Shown: positions 36,227 through 45,346 of the stretch, in pieces
How positions within the stretch are numbered: position 1 is the stretch's first letter
Layout: every line of letters begins with the position of its first letter
Assembly (NCBI GenBank): GCA_016290215.1
Contig: JAEETH010000003.1
Location: forward strand, 62,001-126,000
Source: Bacteroidales bacterium
GTDB taxonomy: Bacteria > Bacteroidota > Bacteroidia > Bacteroidales > F082
Length of the DNA stretch: 64,000 bases
Direction of reading: 5' to 3'
The notes under the pieces: generated by a model
The model's database searches: none
What the model was told of the DNA's origin: nothing
Seen by the model: only the letters and a program-made list of their open reading frames with translations
Program-made: the position numbers and the translations under genes

Positions 36227-37100
36227 TGCAAATGATGTTGAGACTTAATGGGTTGACTTTAAGATGAAGGTCTTTTTCCATCATCACCGACTCGCCGTCA
36301 AGGTTGATGACTTCGGCCTTGGGACGGATGATGGTGGCTTCCGGTGTTTGGATGATTTTGACTTTTGGGGCCTTGTCCATCATCCCGTCAAGCATATATC
36401 CGCCCATGATGGGCAGCTCAAAAGGATTGGGTTTCTGCACGATGCATAAGTCGACCTTACCGTCCCACAATGAGGCGTGGGGCGAGATGGGGAAGTCGTA
36501 GCCCATCTGGTTGGAGTTGGCGAAGGAGATGAAAAACGCCTTGACATCCAAGGTCTCATCAGGCATGACGATGGTGTAAGGCTGCTCCTTCATGGTGATG
36601 TAGTTGCGGATGATGTATCTGAAATAGGTCTCGAAGCCTCGGCGCGGGTCTTTGCTGTAGTCCTCGGCCACCTTGGCATCGTAGCCCGTACCCGAAATGC
36701 TGATGAAAGGCTGGTCGTTGACAGTCACGGTGTCAATCTTGCGACGATGGTTCTTGTTGATGACTTTCAGGGCCTTGATGGGATCGAGTGGAAGGTTCAT
36801 GCAGCGCGACAGTCCATTGCCCGAGCCACAAGGAATGACAGCTAAGGCCATGTCGCTACCGATAAGAGTCGTGCCCACTTCATTGATGGAGCCATCGCCG
36901 CCAGCCACGGCAAGGATGTCAATGTGCTGGTTGATGGCATCTTTTGCGAGAATGGTGGCATGGCCTGGATATTGCGAGACGAATACCTCGTGGTCGAACC
37001 TCGAATGGTCGAGATGCTCCTTGATTTGCTGCGGAAGATGGTCTTTGTGTTTCTTTCCGGAGATGGGATTAATAATGAATCGTATCTTCTGCTTGCTCAT
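36210..37100 (-). CDS. Diacylglycerol/lipid kinase (DagK/YegS type)
   Basis: 296 residues. Start INPISGKKHKD; the nucleotide loop AVAGGDGSINEVGTTLIGSD (about 66-85) is the GGDGT-type signature with Ser in place of Thr; IPCGSGNGLSRCM follows. It phosphorylates diacylglycerol or a related lipid at the inner membrane. It overlaps the LTA-synthase-like gene by 32 nt and SUI1 by 17 nt. In Gram-positives an LtaS enzyme releases diacylglycerol that DgkB recycles, so the pairing here would make sense if the upstream protein were active. Confidence 0.9.
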   Translation of the reverse strand: MSKQKIRFIINPISGKKHKDHLPQQIKEHLDHSRFDHEVFVSQYPGHATILAKDAINQHIDILAVAGGDGSINEVGTTLIGSDMALAVIPCGSGNGLSRCMNLPLDPIKALKVINKNHRRKIDTVTVNDQPFISISGTGYDAKVAEDYSKDPRRGFETYFRYIIRNYITMKEQPYTIVMPDETLDVKAFFISFANSNQMGYDFPISPHASLWDGKVDLCIVQKPNPFELPIMGGYMLDGMMDKAPKVKIIQTPEATIIRPKAEVINLDGESVMMEKDLHLKVNPLSLNIICNETQK

Positions 37101-39057
37101 AAAAGTCGTTAACTGATGGTTTTAATTCGTTGGAAATCATTCTGTTGTTGTACACCTGCATGAAACGGTACAACTTGTCGTAAACATCGGGACATTGCAA
37201 ACGGTCGATGAGGTTGTCGTTCAACAGCGAGTCGTTGAGGGGCTTGAAGATGCCGAAAGGGTTCTCGCCGTCGGATTGCACCAAATAGGTGCCGTCGCAA
37301 TACTGATAGGTGAGGTTGTAGTAGCTTGAAAAAGCCTGTTGGCTGAGTGTGTCGAAGAGGTTGCGCCCGAAGGCGAACAGCGTGTCGTTCACCTCAAGTG
37401 CCGAAAGGATGGAAGGCCCAAGGTCGATGTGCTGGGCAATCTCATTGCAGTGTAAAGGCTTGATTTTCTTTGGATAATAGAAGGCGATGGGGATGGAATA
37501 CATGCCCCAAACATTGCTGTATTCGGGTTGGAAGTGCTCGTTGTTGGAATAATCGGCTGTGATGACAAACAACGTGTGGTCGAACCAAGGTAATTGTGAT
37601 GCTGTTTCAAAGAAATCCCTCATGGCGCAGTCCACATAGTACACCGTCTTCTCGAAACCAGTCCAAAAATAGCTTTCCTCGGGCAGTTCGAAGTCCTTGG
37701 GCACCTTGTAAGGATAGCGTGACGATAAGGTGTAGATGGCGGTGGCAAAGGGTTCTTCGACTCGGCTTAGGGTCTTGGCGGCATATTGCAGGAATGGTCC
37801 GTCGTAGATGCCCCACTGACCGTCATAGTCGCTGTCGTCGCCATATTCGATGCGGCCAAAGTATTTGCCGAAGCCGGCGCGACGAGAGAATTCGTCGAAG
37901 CCTTGCACACCATTCTTTCCGCCGTGCATGAAGATGGTGTTGTAGCCTCGCTTTTGAAGATGTTGGCAGAAAGCGTCAAAGTCGTTGTCGGCGTATGGCG
38001 ATCTCACAAAGTCGTTTTCCATCATTGCAGGTATGCTGGCCAAGATGGAAGGCAGCACTTCGAGACTCCGCCTGCTGTTCGACATGCCGTTGAAAGTGAG
38101 GCACTCACCAAGCAAGGAATCAAGGAAAGGTGTGAGTTGGAAACGACGGTCGTGGCTGTAGTAACCAAGCATTTCTTGGCCGAAATTTTTCATGATGATG
38201 ACGACCAAATTGCTCGGAATCGTGTCCATGTTCAATGTGTCGCATTCGATGAAACGGTTGGCGGTCAAGTCTTTATGGATGGGTGAGTAGTCGCTTTGGT
38301 ATTCCCCGGTCCATTCTTTCAGTTCGGTTTCGTGGGTGGTGATGAGGCAAAACGGCGTGTTGAACAATATAGGCGCATTTTGCGGGTCGGTGTAGTGCAT
38401 CGTGGTTTCCTTTGAGATGGGGTTGGCATGACTGATGACTTGACCGACAAGAATCGTCAGTACAAGCATGACAACCAAACTGATGCTTTGGCGGAGGTAC
38501 CAATGCTTTTTTTCTTCGTTTTCAAGCTCCTGAAGTTGTGTGCTTTTTGCTACCACTCTGATAATCAGTGCAAATAAAATGAAGATAACCAACAGATACC
38601 AATAGTCGAAAAAGACTTGCTTGGTTACGCCGAACGACACTTCATCGGAACGGCTCAGCATCTTGATGAAATCCACGGTGAGGTGCCTGCCGAAGAAGTG
38701 GAAGCAAATGATGTCCAAGAAATTCAGGAAGATAGCAACAGCGTTGCCGACGACGTAAACGATGTCAACGAAGCCTTGTAACGTCTTGTTGTAGATGATG
38801 CGCGAGGGGAAACAATAGAAAAGTATGTTCAGCAGGTTGATGGCGAAAACGATGGGCAAGTCAAACTTCATCCCATAGAAATAAAGTATGGTAGCCTGCC
38901 CCAAATCCAGTTGGTGGAAAAACTGTATGTTGAACAAATAGAGCATCCAACGGCTGATGCTGAGCGCCAACAAGGTGGCCAACATACGGTAGGCCAGCAG
39001 CATGTATGGCGACGAAAGCCAGGCTTGGAATTTCTCTTTTCTCGTTTGACGGCGCAT
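37069..39057 (-). CDS. LTA-synthase/sulfatase-family membrane protein with altered active site
   Basis: 662 residues. Five membrane segments in the first 190 residues, then an extracytoplasmic sulfatase-fold domain (about 270-600): SNLVVIIMKNFGQEMLGYYS, TPFLDSLLGECLTFNG, SRRSLEVLPSILASIP, IFMHGGKNGVQGFDEFSRRA and LFVITADYSNNEHF. In active relatives I recall VIIMESxS, GRKSxxxMPS, SHHPF and TADHTN. Here the metal-binding Glu is Lys (MKNF), the His pair is Ser-Arg (LSSRYP), and the Asp-His is Asp-Tyr (TADYSN). This suggests a catalytically dead or strongly altered phosphoglycerol/phosphoethanolamine transferase. It heads the overlapping chain with the lipid kinase, SUI1 and mscS. Confidence 0.85.
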   Translation of the reverse strand: MRRQTRKEKFQAWLSSPYMLLAYRMLATLLALSISRWMLYLFNIQFFHQLDLGQATILYFYGMKFDLPIVFAINLLNILFYCFPSRIIYNKTLQGFVDIVYVVGNAVAIFLNFLDIICFHFFGRHLTVDFIKMLSRSDEVSFGVTKQVFFDYWYLLVIFILFALIIRVVAKSTQLQELENEEKKHWYLRQSISLVVMLVLTILVGQVISHANPISKETTMHYTDPQNAPILFNTPFCLITTHETELKEWTGEYQSDYSPIHKDLTANRFIECDTLNMDTIPSNLVVIIMKNFGQEMLGYYSHDRRFQLTPFLDSLLGECLTFNGMSNSRRSLEVLPSILASIPAMMENDFVRSPYADNDFDAFCQHLQKRGYNTIFMHGGKNGVQGFDEFSRRAGFGKYFGRIEYGDDSDYDGQWGIYDGPFLQYAAKTLSRVEEPFATAIYTLSSRYPYKVPKDFELPEESYFWTGFEKTVYYVDCAMRDFFETASQLPWFDHTLFVITADYSNNEHFQPEYSNVWGMYSIPIAFYYPKKIKPLHCNEIAQHIDLGPSILSALEVNDTLFAFGRNLFDTLSQQAFSSYYNLTYQYCDGTYLVQSDGENPFGIFKPLNDSLLNDNLIDRLQCPDVYDKLYRFMQVYNNRMISNELKPSVNDFYEQAEDTIHY

Positions 39058-39079
39058 CGTTTTGTTGCTAAATCCGTGG

Positions 39080-39087
39080 CAAAAATA
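39080..39087 (-). promoter_or_regulatory. -7 box (TATTTTTG) for the LTA-synthase-like operon
   Basis: Minus-strand TATTTTTGCCAC, 22 nt before the ATG at 39057. A plus-strand TATCTTTGCCC at 39100-39107 faces the M23 gene. Confidence 0.5.
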
Positions 39088-39152
39088 AGAAAAAAGGTGT
39101 ATCTTTGCCCAATATTTTAGAAGTACATAATCAAATCAGAATAAAAGACGTC

Positions 39153-39302
39153 GGACTATGACTTGTGACTATGACAATGACCATGCCGGGCTGTTAGCTA
39201 TTAGCCATTGGCCTTTAGCTTAAGAGCTACCAAGCTAATTGCTAATGGCTAAAAGCTATAAGCCATTCAAAGCAGTCATGGTCATAGTCAGTGGTCATAG
39301 TC
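39153..39302. repeat. TATGAC inverted-repeat element, copy 1
   Basis: Left arm GACTATGACTTGTGACTATG..AATGACCATG, right arm TCATGGTCATAGTCAGTGGTCATAGTC (39276-39302), an imperfect 27-30-bp terminal inverted repeat. Inside are TTAGCCATT (39201-39209) and AATGGCTAA (39244-39252), a second stem, plus the core CTGTTAGCTATTAGCC...CCTTTAGCT. The element at 53172-53324 has the same core and arms in the opposite orientation. Confidence 0.85.
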
Positions 39303-39351
39303 AAAAAAACTGCGTCAATAGGTGTTTCATAATATAATAAACGACTTTACG

Positions 39352-41064
39352 ATGATGAAGAAAACTCGTTTTTTAATGGTTTTGCTGGCGTTTGCGGTAA
39401 CGATGGGCGCCTTCGCACAAGAGTTTCCGAAATACGGTAAGCCTTTGGATATCCCCATTTATTTATCCGCTACCTTTGGCGAACTTCGCCCCAATCATCT
39501 CCATGCGGGCCTCGACATCAAGACACAAGGCGTGGAAGGCAAGAAGGTGTATGCCGTGGCCGATGGTTATATCAGCCGCATTGGAGTTTCGCCTTACGGT
39601 TATGGTAACGTGTTGTATATCACGCATTATGAAGGATATACGAGTGTGTATGCCCACTTGCAGCGTTTTTCGGGCGAGATTGCCAAGTATGTGAAGCAAT
39701 ACCAATACAAACACAAAAAATTCACCTCCCAGATTTATCCCGACAAAGACAAATTCCCCATAAAAAAAGGTGACTTGATAGCCTATTCGGGCAACTCGGG
39801 CGGCTCGGGTGGACCGCATTTGCATTTCGAGATCCGTCACACGGTGAGTGAAAAGCCGGTCAACCCGATGTATTTCGGCTATAAGATTGAAGACGACGTG
39901 CGTCCGCTCATTCAAGGTGTGGCGGTCTATCCTGTGGGCGAGGAGTCCACATTGGAAGGTGGCATCAAGCCGAAGTATTACTCGGTGACGGGTGGCGAAA
40001 AAGGCAAATATAATCTTCAAGACGGGCAATTTGTCCACGGCAATGGCGAAATCTCGTTTGGCATCCGCACTTACGATCAGGTGGGCACTTCGACCAACAA
40101 AAACGGCCCGTATCTTTATGAAATGTTTCTCGACGATGAGCTGGCTTTCCAAGTGGAGGCCGACAGCTTTTCCTACAGCGAGCCGCGTTATGTGAACAGC
40201 TTGTTGGACTATCGTCATTACAAGCAGAAGAAATCAAGTTATGTCCGCACCGAGACCGACCCGAACAACAAACTGCACATGATTGAGGTCAAGAATGGCA
40301 CGGTGACGGTGGAGGAGGGCGACACGGTGAATGTCCGCTTCAAAATCTCTGATTATTCGGGAAATACCTCGCGTATCAGTTTTAAGCTTGTGGGTACTGC
40401 ACCCGTTGAGGTGGAACGCCCCATGCATCGCCGCAGCGAGTATTTCGTGAAGGCGGATGGCTCACAAAACAGCAACATCACGATTGAGGATTTCAACGTT
40501 TCCATGGAGAAGGGCACGCTCTTCCGCGACGAATGGATTCAAACGGGACAACGCGATGAAAAAGGTTGTTGCTCACGTATTTACCGCTTCGGTGATGAGG
40601 AGATGACTACCTTCAAGAAGTTCACGGTGCGCATCCGTCCCAACGATGAATGGACGAGTAATTCCAAGCTGTATATCGCTAGTATTGATAAAAACGGCAA
40701 AGTGTCTTCCTTGGGAGGAAAGATGAAAAACGGCTGGATGGAGGTCAACACCTTCACTATGGGTGAATACACTATCAAAGTTGACTCGGTGGCTCCTGTG
40801 GTCAAAGCATCCAACTTCAAGGAAGGGCAGGCGGTGAGCTCGTTGAAGTCGCTGCGTTTCAAGATTTCCGACGACATGACGGGCATTGAGACCTACGACA
40901 TTTATTTAGACGATGTGTGGGTGTTAGGCCAATACGACGCCAAAAATGCCCTGTTGTACTACGAATTCGACGAGAAAATCAAGAAAGGCACCAACAACGT
41001 GAAGGTCGTGGTGACTGACGGGGTGGGGAATAAGAAAACCTTGAAAATGAAGGTGGTGTATTAA
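39352..41064 (+). CDS. Secreted M23 (LytM) metallopeptidase
   Basis: 570 residues from the ATG at 39352 (MMKKTRFLMVLL; 39355 is equally possible). Signal peptide to about 23 (GAFAQ). The LytM zinc site is complete: RPNHLHAGLDI (H51 and D55) and GGPHLHFEIRH (about 160-170). The rest (190-570) is a set of beta domains of unknown role. It should cut peptidoglycan cross-links or act as an activator of amidases in the periplasm. Its last 4 nt overlap the end of the converging lipoprotein gene. Confidence 0.92.
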   Translation: MMKKTRFLMVLLAFAVTMGAFAQEFPKYGKPLDIPIYLSATFGELRPNHLHAGLDIKTQGVEGKKVYAVADGYISRIGVSPYGYGNVLYITHYEGYTSVYAHLQRFSGEIAKYVKQYQYKHKKFTSQIYPDKDKFPIKKGDLIAYSGNSGGSGGPHLHFEIRHTVSEKPVNPMYFGYKIEDDVRPLIQGVAVYPVGEESTLEGGIKPKYYSVTGGEKGKYNLQDGQFVHGNGEISFGIRTYDQVGTSTNKNGPYLYEMFLDDELAFQVEADSFSYSEPRYVNSLLDYRHYKQKKSSYVRTETDPNNKLHMIEVKNGTVTVEEGDTVNVRFKISDYSGNTSRISFKLVGTAPVEVERPMHRRSEYFVKADGSQNSNITIEDFNVSMEKGTLFRDEWIQTGQRDEKGCCSRIYRFGDEEMTTFKKFTVRIRPNDEWTSNSKLYIASIDKNGKVSSLGGKMKNGWMEVNTFTMGEYTIKVDSVAPVVKASNFKEGQAVSSLKSLRFKISDDMTGIETYDIYLDDVWVLGQYDAKNALLYYEFDEKIKKGTNNVKVVVTDGVGNKKTLKMKVVY

Positions 41065-42524
41065 TTTCCAACGTACTGATACGCTCCCATATCCGGAGCA
41101 CCAATCCTTGAATTACCGTCCAAATCGTATGGCACTTCATTGCCATACAACGGGTTGCCCATGCCGATGACGGGAGAGGCGATGCTGTCGATGTGGCAGT
41201 CGGGTTTGGCTAGGTTGACAAAGAGCGGGTCGAGGTTAAAGAGGCAATGGCTGAAGCCCGGCATGTCGCCATTGTATTTTTCCGATTTGATGAGGCAGTG
41301 GTCGAAAATGTAGGATGAGTCAGCGTCGGGACCAAATACGCCCTTGAACTCGTCCTTTTGCTTGCCGTAGACGATGCAGTTGTCCATTTCCATGTGGAAA
41401 GGATAGTAGAAGACCTCATCGTTGGCATCGATGGCGCGGTTGGCCACAAAAATGGCGTTTTTGTTGTCGTCGTGTTCGTCGGCGCTCCAGAAGTTGCACA
41501 AGGTGCCGTGTACAAAGCGGTAGTCGCCGCCGAAGGCCCAGAAGTTGCCGTAGCCGCAGTTGGCGATGACAAAGTTCTTGGCCTCAACGGGATAGAGGAT
41601 GGAATGCAAGCCGTAGCTGCTTTGGTTTTCGATGATGGTGTTGTCGATGCGCAGGGCACATTCGGTCACTTTTAGTGTCGATTGGCAGTTGAGGCCAATG
41701 GTGCCGTTGCGGATGATGGCGTGGCTGATGCGATGGTCGGCACCGGCGCGACCGTCCATCATCAGAATCTGTTCCCATTGCCCGGGTATGTCCTGATAAT
41801 AAGCCTCCAAGCGGTCGCCTTGGATGACAACGGGGTCGTCAGCTGTGCCATCAATGATGAGCTGGCCGTCGCTCCACGAGAAGATGCCACCGCCTTGGTG
41901 ACAGTAGACTTGGGTGCCTGCTTCGATTTTCAAGGTGCCGTAGCTGTTGATGAGAGCATAGCCGTAGACGACGTAGGGCCGTTCCGGAGTCCAAATCGTG
42001 GTCTCAAGGCTGTCGGCGACGATATGGTAAGGATAGGGCACCCCGCCAATGTTCACGACCTTGTCGGCAACGATGTAGTTGGCATTTTGTCCCCAGGCTA
42101 ACAGCTTGACAATTTGTGTGTTGCCGTTGGTGACAAACTCCAATTCGTCTTCCACCACAAAAGGCGTGTTCAAGTCGTTTGGGTTGATGGTGACGCGCAG
42201 GAAAGAGAAGAGGCTGTCTTCGGCAGGGATAATCTTGTCGTAAATCTCAGTGCCACTCTCGCCGTCAAGGTTAAGACGGTAAGGGGAGGAATCGCCTCTG
42301 ACAAGGCGTATAGAACTGATTTTCAGGTCGTCGCTATGCTTGTTGTAGATTCTCAATTCGTGTGTGGCCGAGCCCAAAGAGGCGAAAACCGTGTCGAAAA
42401 GGATGGTGTCAGCCGAGAATTCGAGCTTCAAGTTGGAATCGGGATTGATTTGGCCGTTCTTCTTGCATGAATACCCTGCCAAAAGCAAAATAGTGATTAT
42501 GAATAAGATATGTCGAGTTTTCAT
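41061..42524 (-). CDS. Beta-helix (right-handed parallel) lipoprotein
   Basis: 487 residues. Lipobox AGYSC (Cys about 20). After an Ig-like segment (LEFSADTILFDTVFASLGSA, typical of Bacteroidota anchor proteins) comes a parallel beta-helix with repeated strands: GTLKIEAGTQVYCHQGGGIF, GQLIIDGTADDPVVIQGDRL, SHAIIRNGTIGLNC, and GMGNPLYGNEVPYDLDGNSR at the end (a choice-of-anchor-like tail, GAYQ). Surface or periplasmic polysaccharide binding is plausible; no catalytic residues identified. Confidence 0.8.
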   Translation of the reverse strand: MKTRHILFIITILLLAGYSCKKNGQINPDSNLKLEFSADTILFDTVFASLGSATHELRIYNKHSDDLKISSIRLVRGDSSPYRLNLDGESGTEIYDKIIPAEDSLFSFLRVTINPNDLNTPFVVEDELEFVTNGNTQIVKLLAWGQNANYIVADKVVNIGGVPYPYHIVADSLETTIWTPERPYVVYGYALINSYGTLKIEAGTQVYCHQGGGIFSWSDGQLIIDGTADDPVVIQGDRLEAYYQDIPGQWEQILMMDGRAGADHRISHAIIRNGTIGLNCQSTLKVTECALRIDNTIIENQSSYGLHSILYPVEAKNFVIANCGYGNFWAFGGDYRFVHGTLCNFWSADEHDDNKNAIFVANRAIDANDEVFYYPFHMEMDNCIVYGKQKDEFKGVFGPDADSSYIFDHCLIKSEKYNGDMPGFSHCLFNLDPLFVNLAKPDCHIDSIASPVIGMGNPLYGNEVPYDLDGNSRIGAPDMGAYQYVGN

Positions 42525-42541
42525 GATAAAATTTGAAAAGG

Positions 42542-42594
42542 CAAAGATAAACTTTTATTGGATACGAGCGGAAAAGGATTTTATTGTATTTTTG
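42542..42594. promoter_or_regulatory. Divergent -7 boxes between lipoprotein and small OMP genes
   Basis: Minus-strand TATCTTTG (42549-42542), 18 nt from the lipoprotein ATG, and plus-strand TATTTTTG (42587-42594), 40 nt from the ATG at 42634. Confidence 0.55.
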
Positions 42595-42633
42595 CACAAA
42601 ATTCACAAAACCGTTCTACAAACTCACTGACTT

Positions 42634-43191
42634 ATGAAACGATTTGCAATCATAGCATCCATGTTTTTGATGCTTTTAGGCTGTTTTGGTAAGGCCTCTG
42701 CCCAGTTTCTTCCCGATGTGCCGGATTTGAAGGGGAAGATGGTTTATGGCGGCACTTTCGGCTTTGGGATATCAGGCTATTACTTGAATTTTTCCATTGC
42801 CCCGCAGATTGGATATAGGATTTTCAACCCTTGGGAAGTTGGGGTGCGTGGCATTTATAACCTACAATGTTTCTTTAACCGACAAATGGGCAATGAATAT
42901 GGTCATTACTTCGGTGTGGCACCATATACCAATGTTCAGGTTTACAAGGGTTTGTTCTTACATGTCGAGGATGAGGTTATGTATGGTATCAATAGGTGGA
43001 ACCAGGAGACCATCAATAACAGATGGCTCAACACTGTCTTTGTAGGCGTTGGCTACCGACAGTATTCCTATACAGGGAGTTTTGCCTATTTTATGGTGCT
43101 ATACAACCTCAGTTGGAGCATCCTTCCTTCCAACAACTGGGATACCCCGTATAGTTCCCCCATCTCGTTTCGCGTGGGTTACTGCTTCTGA
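42634..43191 (+). CDS. Small outer-membrane beta-barrel-like protein
   Basis: 185 residues. Signal peptide to about 23 (GKASAQ). Alternating aromatic strands (YGGTFGFGISGYYLNFSIA, IGYRIFNPWEVGVRGIY, FVGVGYRQYSYTGSFAYFMV) and a C-terminal Phe (FRVGYCF) fit an eight-stranded barrel. No named family recognised. Its 3' end overlaps the converging thioredoxin gene by 13 nt. Confidence 0.7.
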   Translation: MKRFAIIASMFLMLLGCFGKASAQFLPDVPDLKGKMVYGGTFGFGISGYYLNFSIAPQIGYRIFNPWEVGVRGIYNLQCFFNRQMGNEYGHYFGVAPYTNVQVYKGLFLHVEDEVMYGINRWNQETINNRWLNTVFVGVGYRQYSYTGSFAYFMVLYNLSWSILPSNNWDTPYSSPISFRVGYCF

Positions 43192-43724
43192 TCTGGTTCT
43201 CCCAACTCCGATTTGAAGTCTTTCAAGAAATCTTCTCCGCTCATGACTTTGTAGGCACCATCGCCGAAGAAATGGATCATGGGCTCAAATTGCTGCTCGG
43301 TTTGATAGCCGCCTATGACCTGCAAGGTACGCATTTCCTCGTTCATGATGACGTAGGAGGGGTACGACATCCTTCCGTTCAGCAGAGTGCGTGCCAAACG
43401 GTGTGAGCCTTTCTTGCCGTCTTCGCGGACAAATCCCACATACTGTTGCCCCTGGAAAGTGATGGTGTCTAAAGTTTCGGCATCGAACTTCACGGCATAG
43501 AAATGCTCATTCATATACTTGGCTATCACGGGATTGGCAAAGGTCGACCTATCCATGCGCTTGCACCAGCCACACCAGTCGGTGTAAACGTCGATGAAAA
43601 CCATTTTAGGCTCCTTGGCGCAACGCTCGGCGGCCTCTTCGATACTCATCCAGTTAATCTTTTCTTGCGCCATGGCGCTCATGCCCAGCAGGGCAAATAG
43701 GGTGATGATTAGTGCTTTTTTCAT
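43179..43724 (-). CDS. Periplasmic thioredoxin-like protein
   Basis: 181 residues. Signal peptide to about 20 (GMSAMAQ). Active site DVYTDWCGWCKRMDR with C51 and C54, and the YPSYVIMNE cis-Pro block. A DUF255/thioredoxin_7-type reductant of envelope proteins, or a folding helper. Single gene; overlaps the small OMP gene tail-to-tail. Confidence 0.87.
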   Translation of the reverse strand: MKKALIITLFALLGMSAMAQEKINWMSIEEAAERCAKEPKMVFIDVYTDWCGWCKRMDRSTFANPVIAKYMNEHFYAVKFDAETLDTITFQGQQYVGFVREDGKKGSHRLARTLLNGRMSYPSYVIMNEEMRTLQVIGGYQTEQQFEPMIHFFGDGAYKVMSGEDFLKDFKSELGEPDQKQ

Positions 43725-43761
43725 TTTAGCAATCGTTCAAAATTAAACTTCAATATCTTTT

Positions 43762-43806
43762 GACTTCGAGACACGAGACTGCGGGACTTCGAGTCAAAGC
43801 CATAGT
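43762..43806. repeat. GAC-rich repeat between smpB and thioredoxin genes
   Basis: TTTTGACTTCGAGACACGAG, then ACTGCGGGACTTCGAGTCAA and CCATAGTCAAG. Joins the words of the clpB-leader copy (GACTTCGAGAC, CTGCGGGAC) and those of the TATGAC elements (CATAGTC). Confidence 0.75.
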
Positions 43807-43810
43807 CAAG

Positions 43811-44272
43811 TTAATACCTATCCATGCGTTCCAACTCGCGTTTCGAGTCCTTGGTTTTCAGCGTCTCGCGCTTGTCGTAGAAATGTTTGCCTCGTGCTAA
43901 GGCGATGTCCAACTTGGCCAAGCCGTTCTCATTGATAAACAAGGTGACAGGCACGATGGTGAAGCCTTTTTCCTGCACTTTGTTCTTCAGTTTGCGCAGC
44001 TCGCGGGCGTTGAGGAGCAGCTTGCGGTCGCGCTTCGGGTCGTGGTTGTTGTAGGTGCCTTGGGCATATTCGGCGATGTGCATTCCGATGACAAACAGTT
44101 CGTTACCCTTGAAGCTGCAATACGAATCCGCCAAGCTCGCCTTGCCGCCGCGGATAGACTTGATTTCCGTTCCCGTCAGCACGATGCCTGCTGTCAACGT
44201 CTCCACGAGGAAGTACTCGAACGTGGCGCGTTTGTTCTTTATCGTGATGTTATTGGTGTTCTTTTTTTCCAT
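43811..44272 (-). CDS. smpB: SsrA-binding protein SmpB
   Basis: 153 residues from the ATG at 44272 ([14 protein letters not shown]); the -7 box at 44281-44288 excludes longer starts. Family blocks: [57 protein letters not shown] and the basic tail [20 protein letters not shown]. It brings tmRNA to stalled ribosomes; no ssrA gene is in the window. Confidence 0.97.
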   Translation of the reverse strand: MEKKNTNNITIKNKRATFEYFLVETLTAGIVLTGTEIKSIRGGKASLADSYCSFKGNELFVIGMHIAEYAQGTYNNHDPKRDRKLLLNARELRKLKNKVQEKGFTIVPVTLFINENGLAKLDIALARGKHFYDKRETLKTKDSKRELERMDRY

Positions 44273-44280
44273 TGCGGCTG

Positions 44281-44317
44281 CAAAAATACAAAAATCTTGC
44301 CGAATTTTGTAATTTTG
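44281..44317. promoter_or_regulatory. Divergent smpB/aroC promoters with near-zero leaders
   Basis: Minus-strand TATTTTTG (44288-44281) ends 8 nt before the smpB ATG; plus-strand TAATTTTG (44310-44317) ends 5 nt before the aroC ATG. Since transcription usually starts about 5-7 nt after this box, both messages may be leaderless or nearly so. Confidence 0.5.
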
Positions 44318-44322
44318 CCCCC

Positions 44323-45342
44323 ATGAACACATTTGGACATCTTTTTAGGCTCACCACCTTCGGCGAATCGCATGGCGCGGCCATTGGTGGCATCATCGAT
44401 GGCTGCCCTTCGAATCTGAAATTAGATTTCGATTTCATTGATAGCGAGTTGCTTAGGCGAAAGACGGCACAATCATCAACAAGTTCTCAACGTAAGGAAC
44501 CTGACCAAATCGAATGGCTTTCAGGCTTGCTCGATGGCGTCACTTTGGGCACGCCGATAGCTTTCATGGTGCGCAATGAGGACGCAAAATCAGCGGATTA
44601 TGAGGCTTTGAAAGACGTTTACCGTCCCTCGCACGCCGATTTCACCTACGAGCAAAAATACGGCATTCGTGATTGGCGTGGTGGTGGCAGGGCTTCGGCA
44701 AGAACCACCTTGCCCATCGTGGTGGCGGGTGCCATCGCCAAGCAGATTCTGAAGGGAAAAGGCATCCAAGTCGCTGCCAAGGTGACCTTTATGGGTGATG
44801 CGGAACAAGCCAGAAAAGAGGGTGATACGGTTGGTGGTATTGTCGAGTGCCGTATTGTTGGTGTGCCAGCAGGTTTAGGTGAGCCCATGTTCGGCAAGTT
44901 CTCTGCGGAGTTGGCCCATGCTATGTTCAGCCTGCCCGCTGTGAAAGGTTTCGAAATCGGTGATGGCTTTGCTTTAGCGATGATGAAAGGCTCGGAGGCT
45001 AATGATACCTTTATTAATAAGGACGCGGGACTTAAGGACGCGGGACGCGAGACATGTCCCGAGTCTCGCAGTCTCAAGTCTCGTGTCAATATTACCACTG
45101 TGACCAACCATTCTGGTGGCATTCAGGGCGGCATTACCAATGGCAACGATGTTGTTTTCCGGGTGGCTTTCAAGCCGATTCCGAGCATTGCCAAGCCTCA
45201 ACAAACTGTAAATAGGGCAGGGGAAACTTGCACGATTGCTATCGAAGGCCGGCATGATGTATGTGCCTTGCCTCGCGCAGTTGTGTTGGTGGAGACACTG
45301 GCAGCTTTGGTGACGGTGGATATGGAAATGATGTGGAGATAA
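44323..45342 (+). CDS. aroC: Chorismate synthase with a repeat-derived insert
   Basis: 339 residues from the ATG at 44323 ([18 protein letters not shown]). FMN/EPSP blocks: [38 protein letters not shown] (about 106-125), [10 protein letters not shown], and [20 protein letters not shown]. It makes chorismate for aromatic synthesis. Residues 234-255 ([20 protein letters not shown] and RV) are encoded by the GAC-rich repeat at 45021-45087, placed in the loop before the NHSGG motif; it keeps the frame and seems tolerated. The C-terminus is about 15-20 residues shorter than usual (ends DMEMMWR). Confidence 0.95.
   Translation: MNTFGHLFRLTTFGESHGAAIGGIIDGCPSNLKLDFDFIDSELLRRKTAQSSTSSQRKEPDQIEWLSGLLDGVTLGTPIAFMVRNEDAKSADYEALKDVYRPSHADFTYEQKYGIRDWRGGGRASARTTLPIVVAGAIAKQILKGKGIQVAAKVTFMGDAEQARKEGDTVGGIVECRIVGVPAGLGEPMFGKFSAELAHAMFSLPAVKGFEIGDGFALAMMKGSEANDTFINKDAGLKDAGRETCPESRSLKSRVNITTVTNHSGGIQGGITNGNDVVFRVAFKPIPSIAKPQQTVNRAGETCTIAIEGRHDVCALPRAVVLVETLAALVTVDMEMMWR
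45021..45087. repeat. GAC-rich repeat inside aroC
   Basis: GGACGCGGGAC twice, 15 bp apart, then GCGAGACATGTCCCGAGTCTC and AGTCTCAAGTCTCGTGTC: an inverted repeat (CGAGAC.../...GTCTCG). It is the same word family as 18811-18868, 24556-24637 and 43762-43806. Confidence 0.85.
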
Positions 45343-45346
45343 ATCC

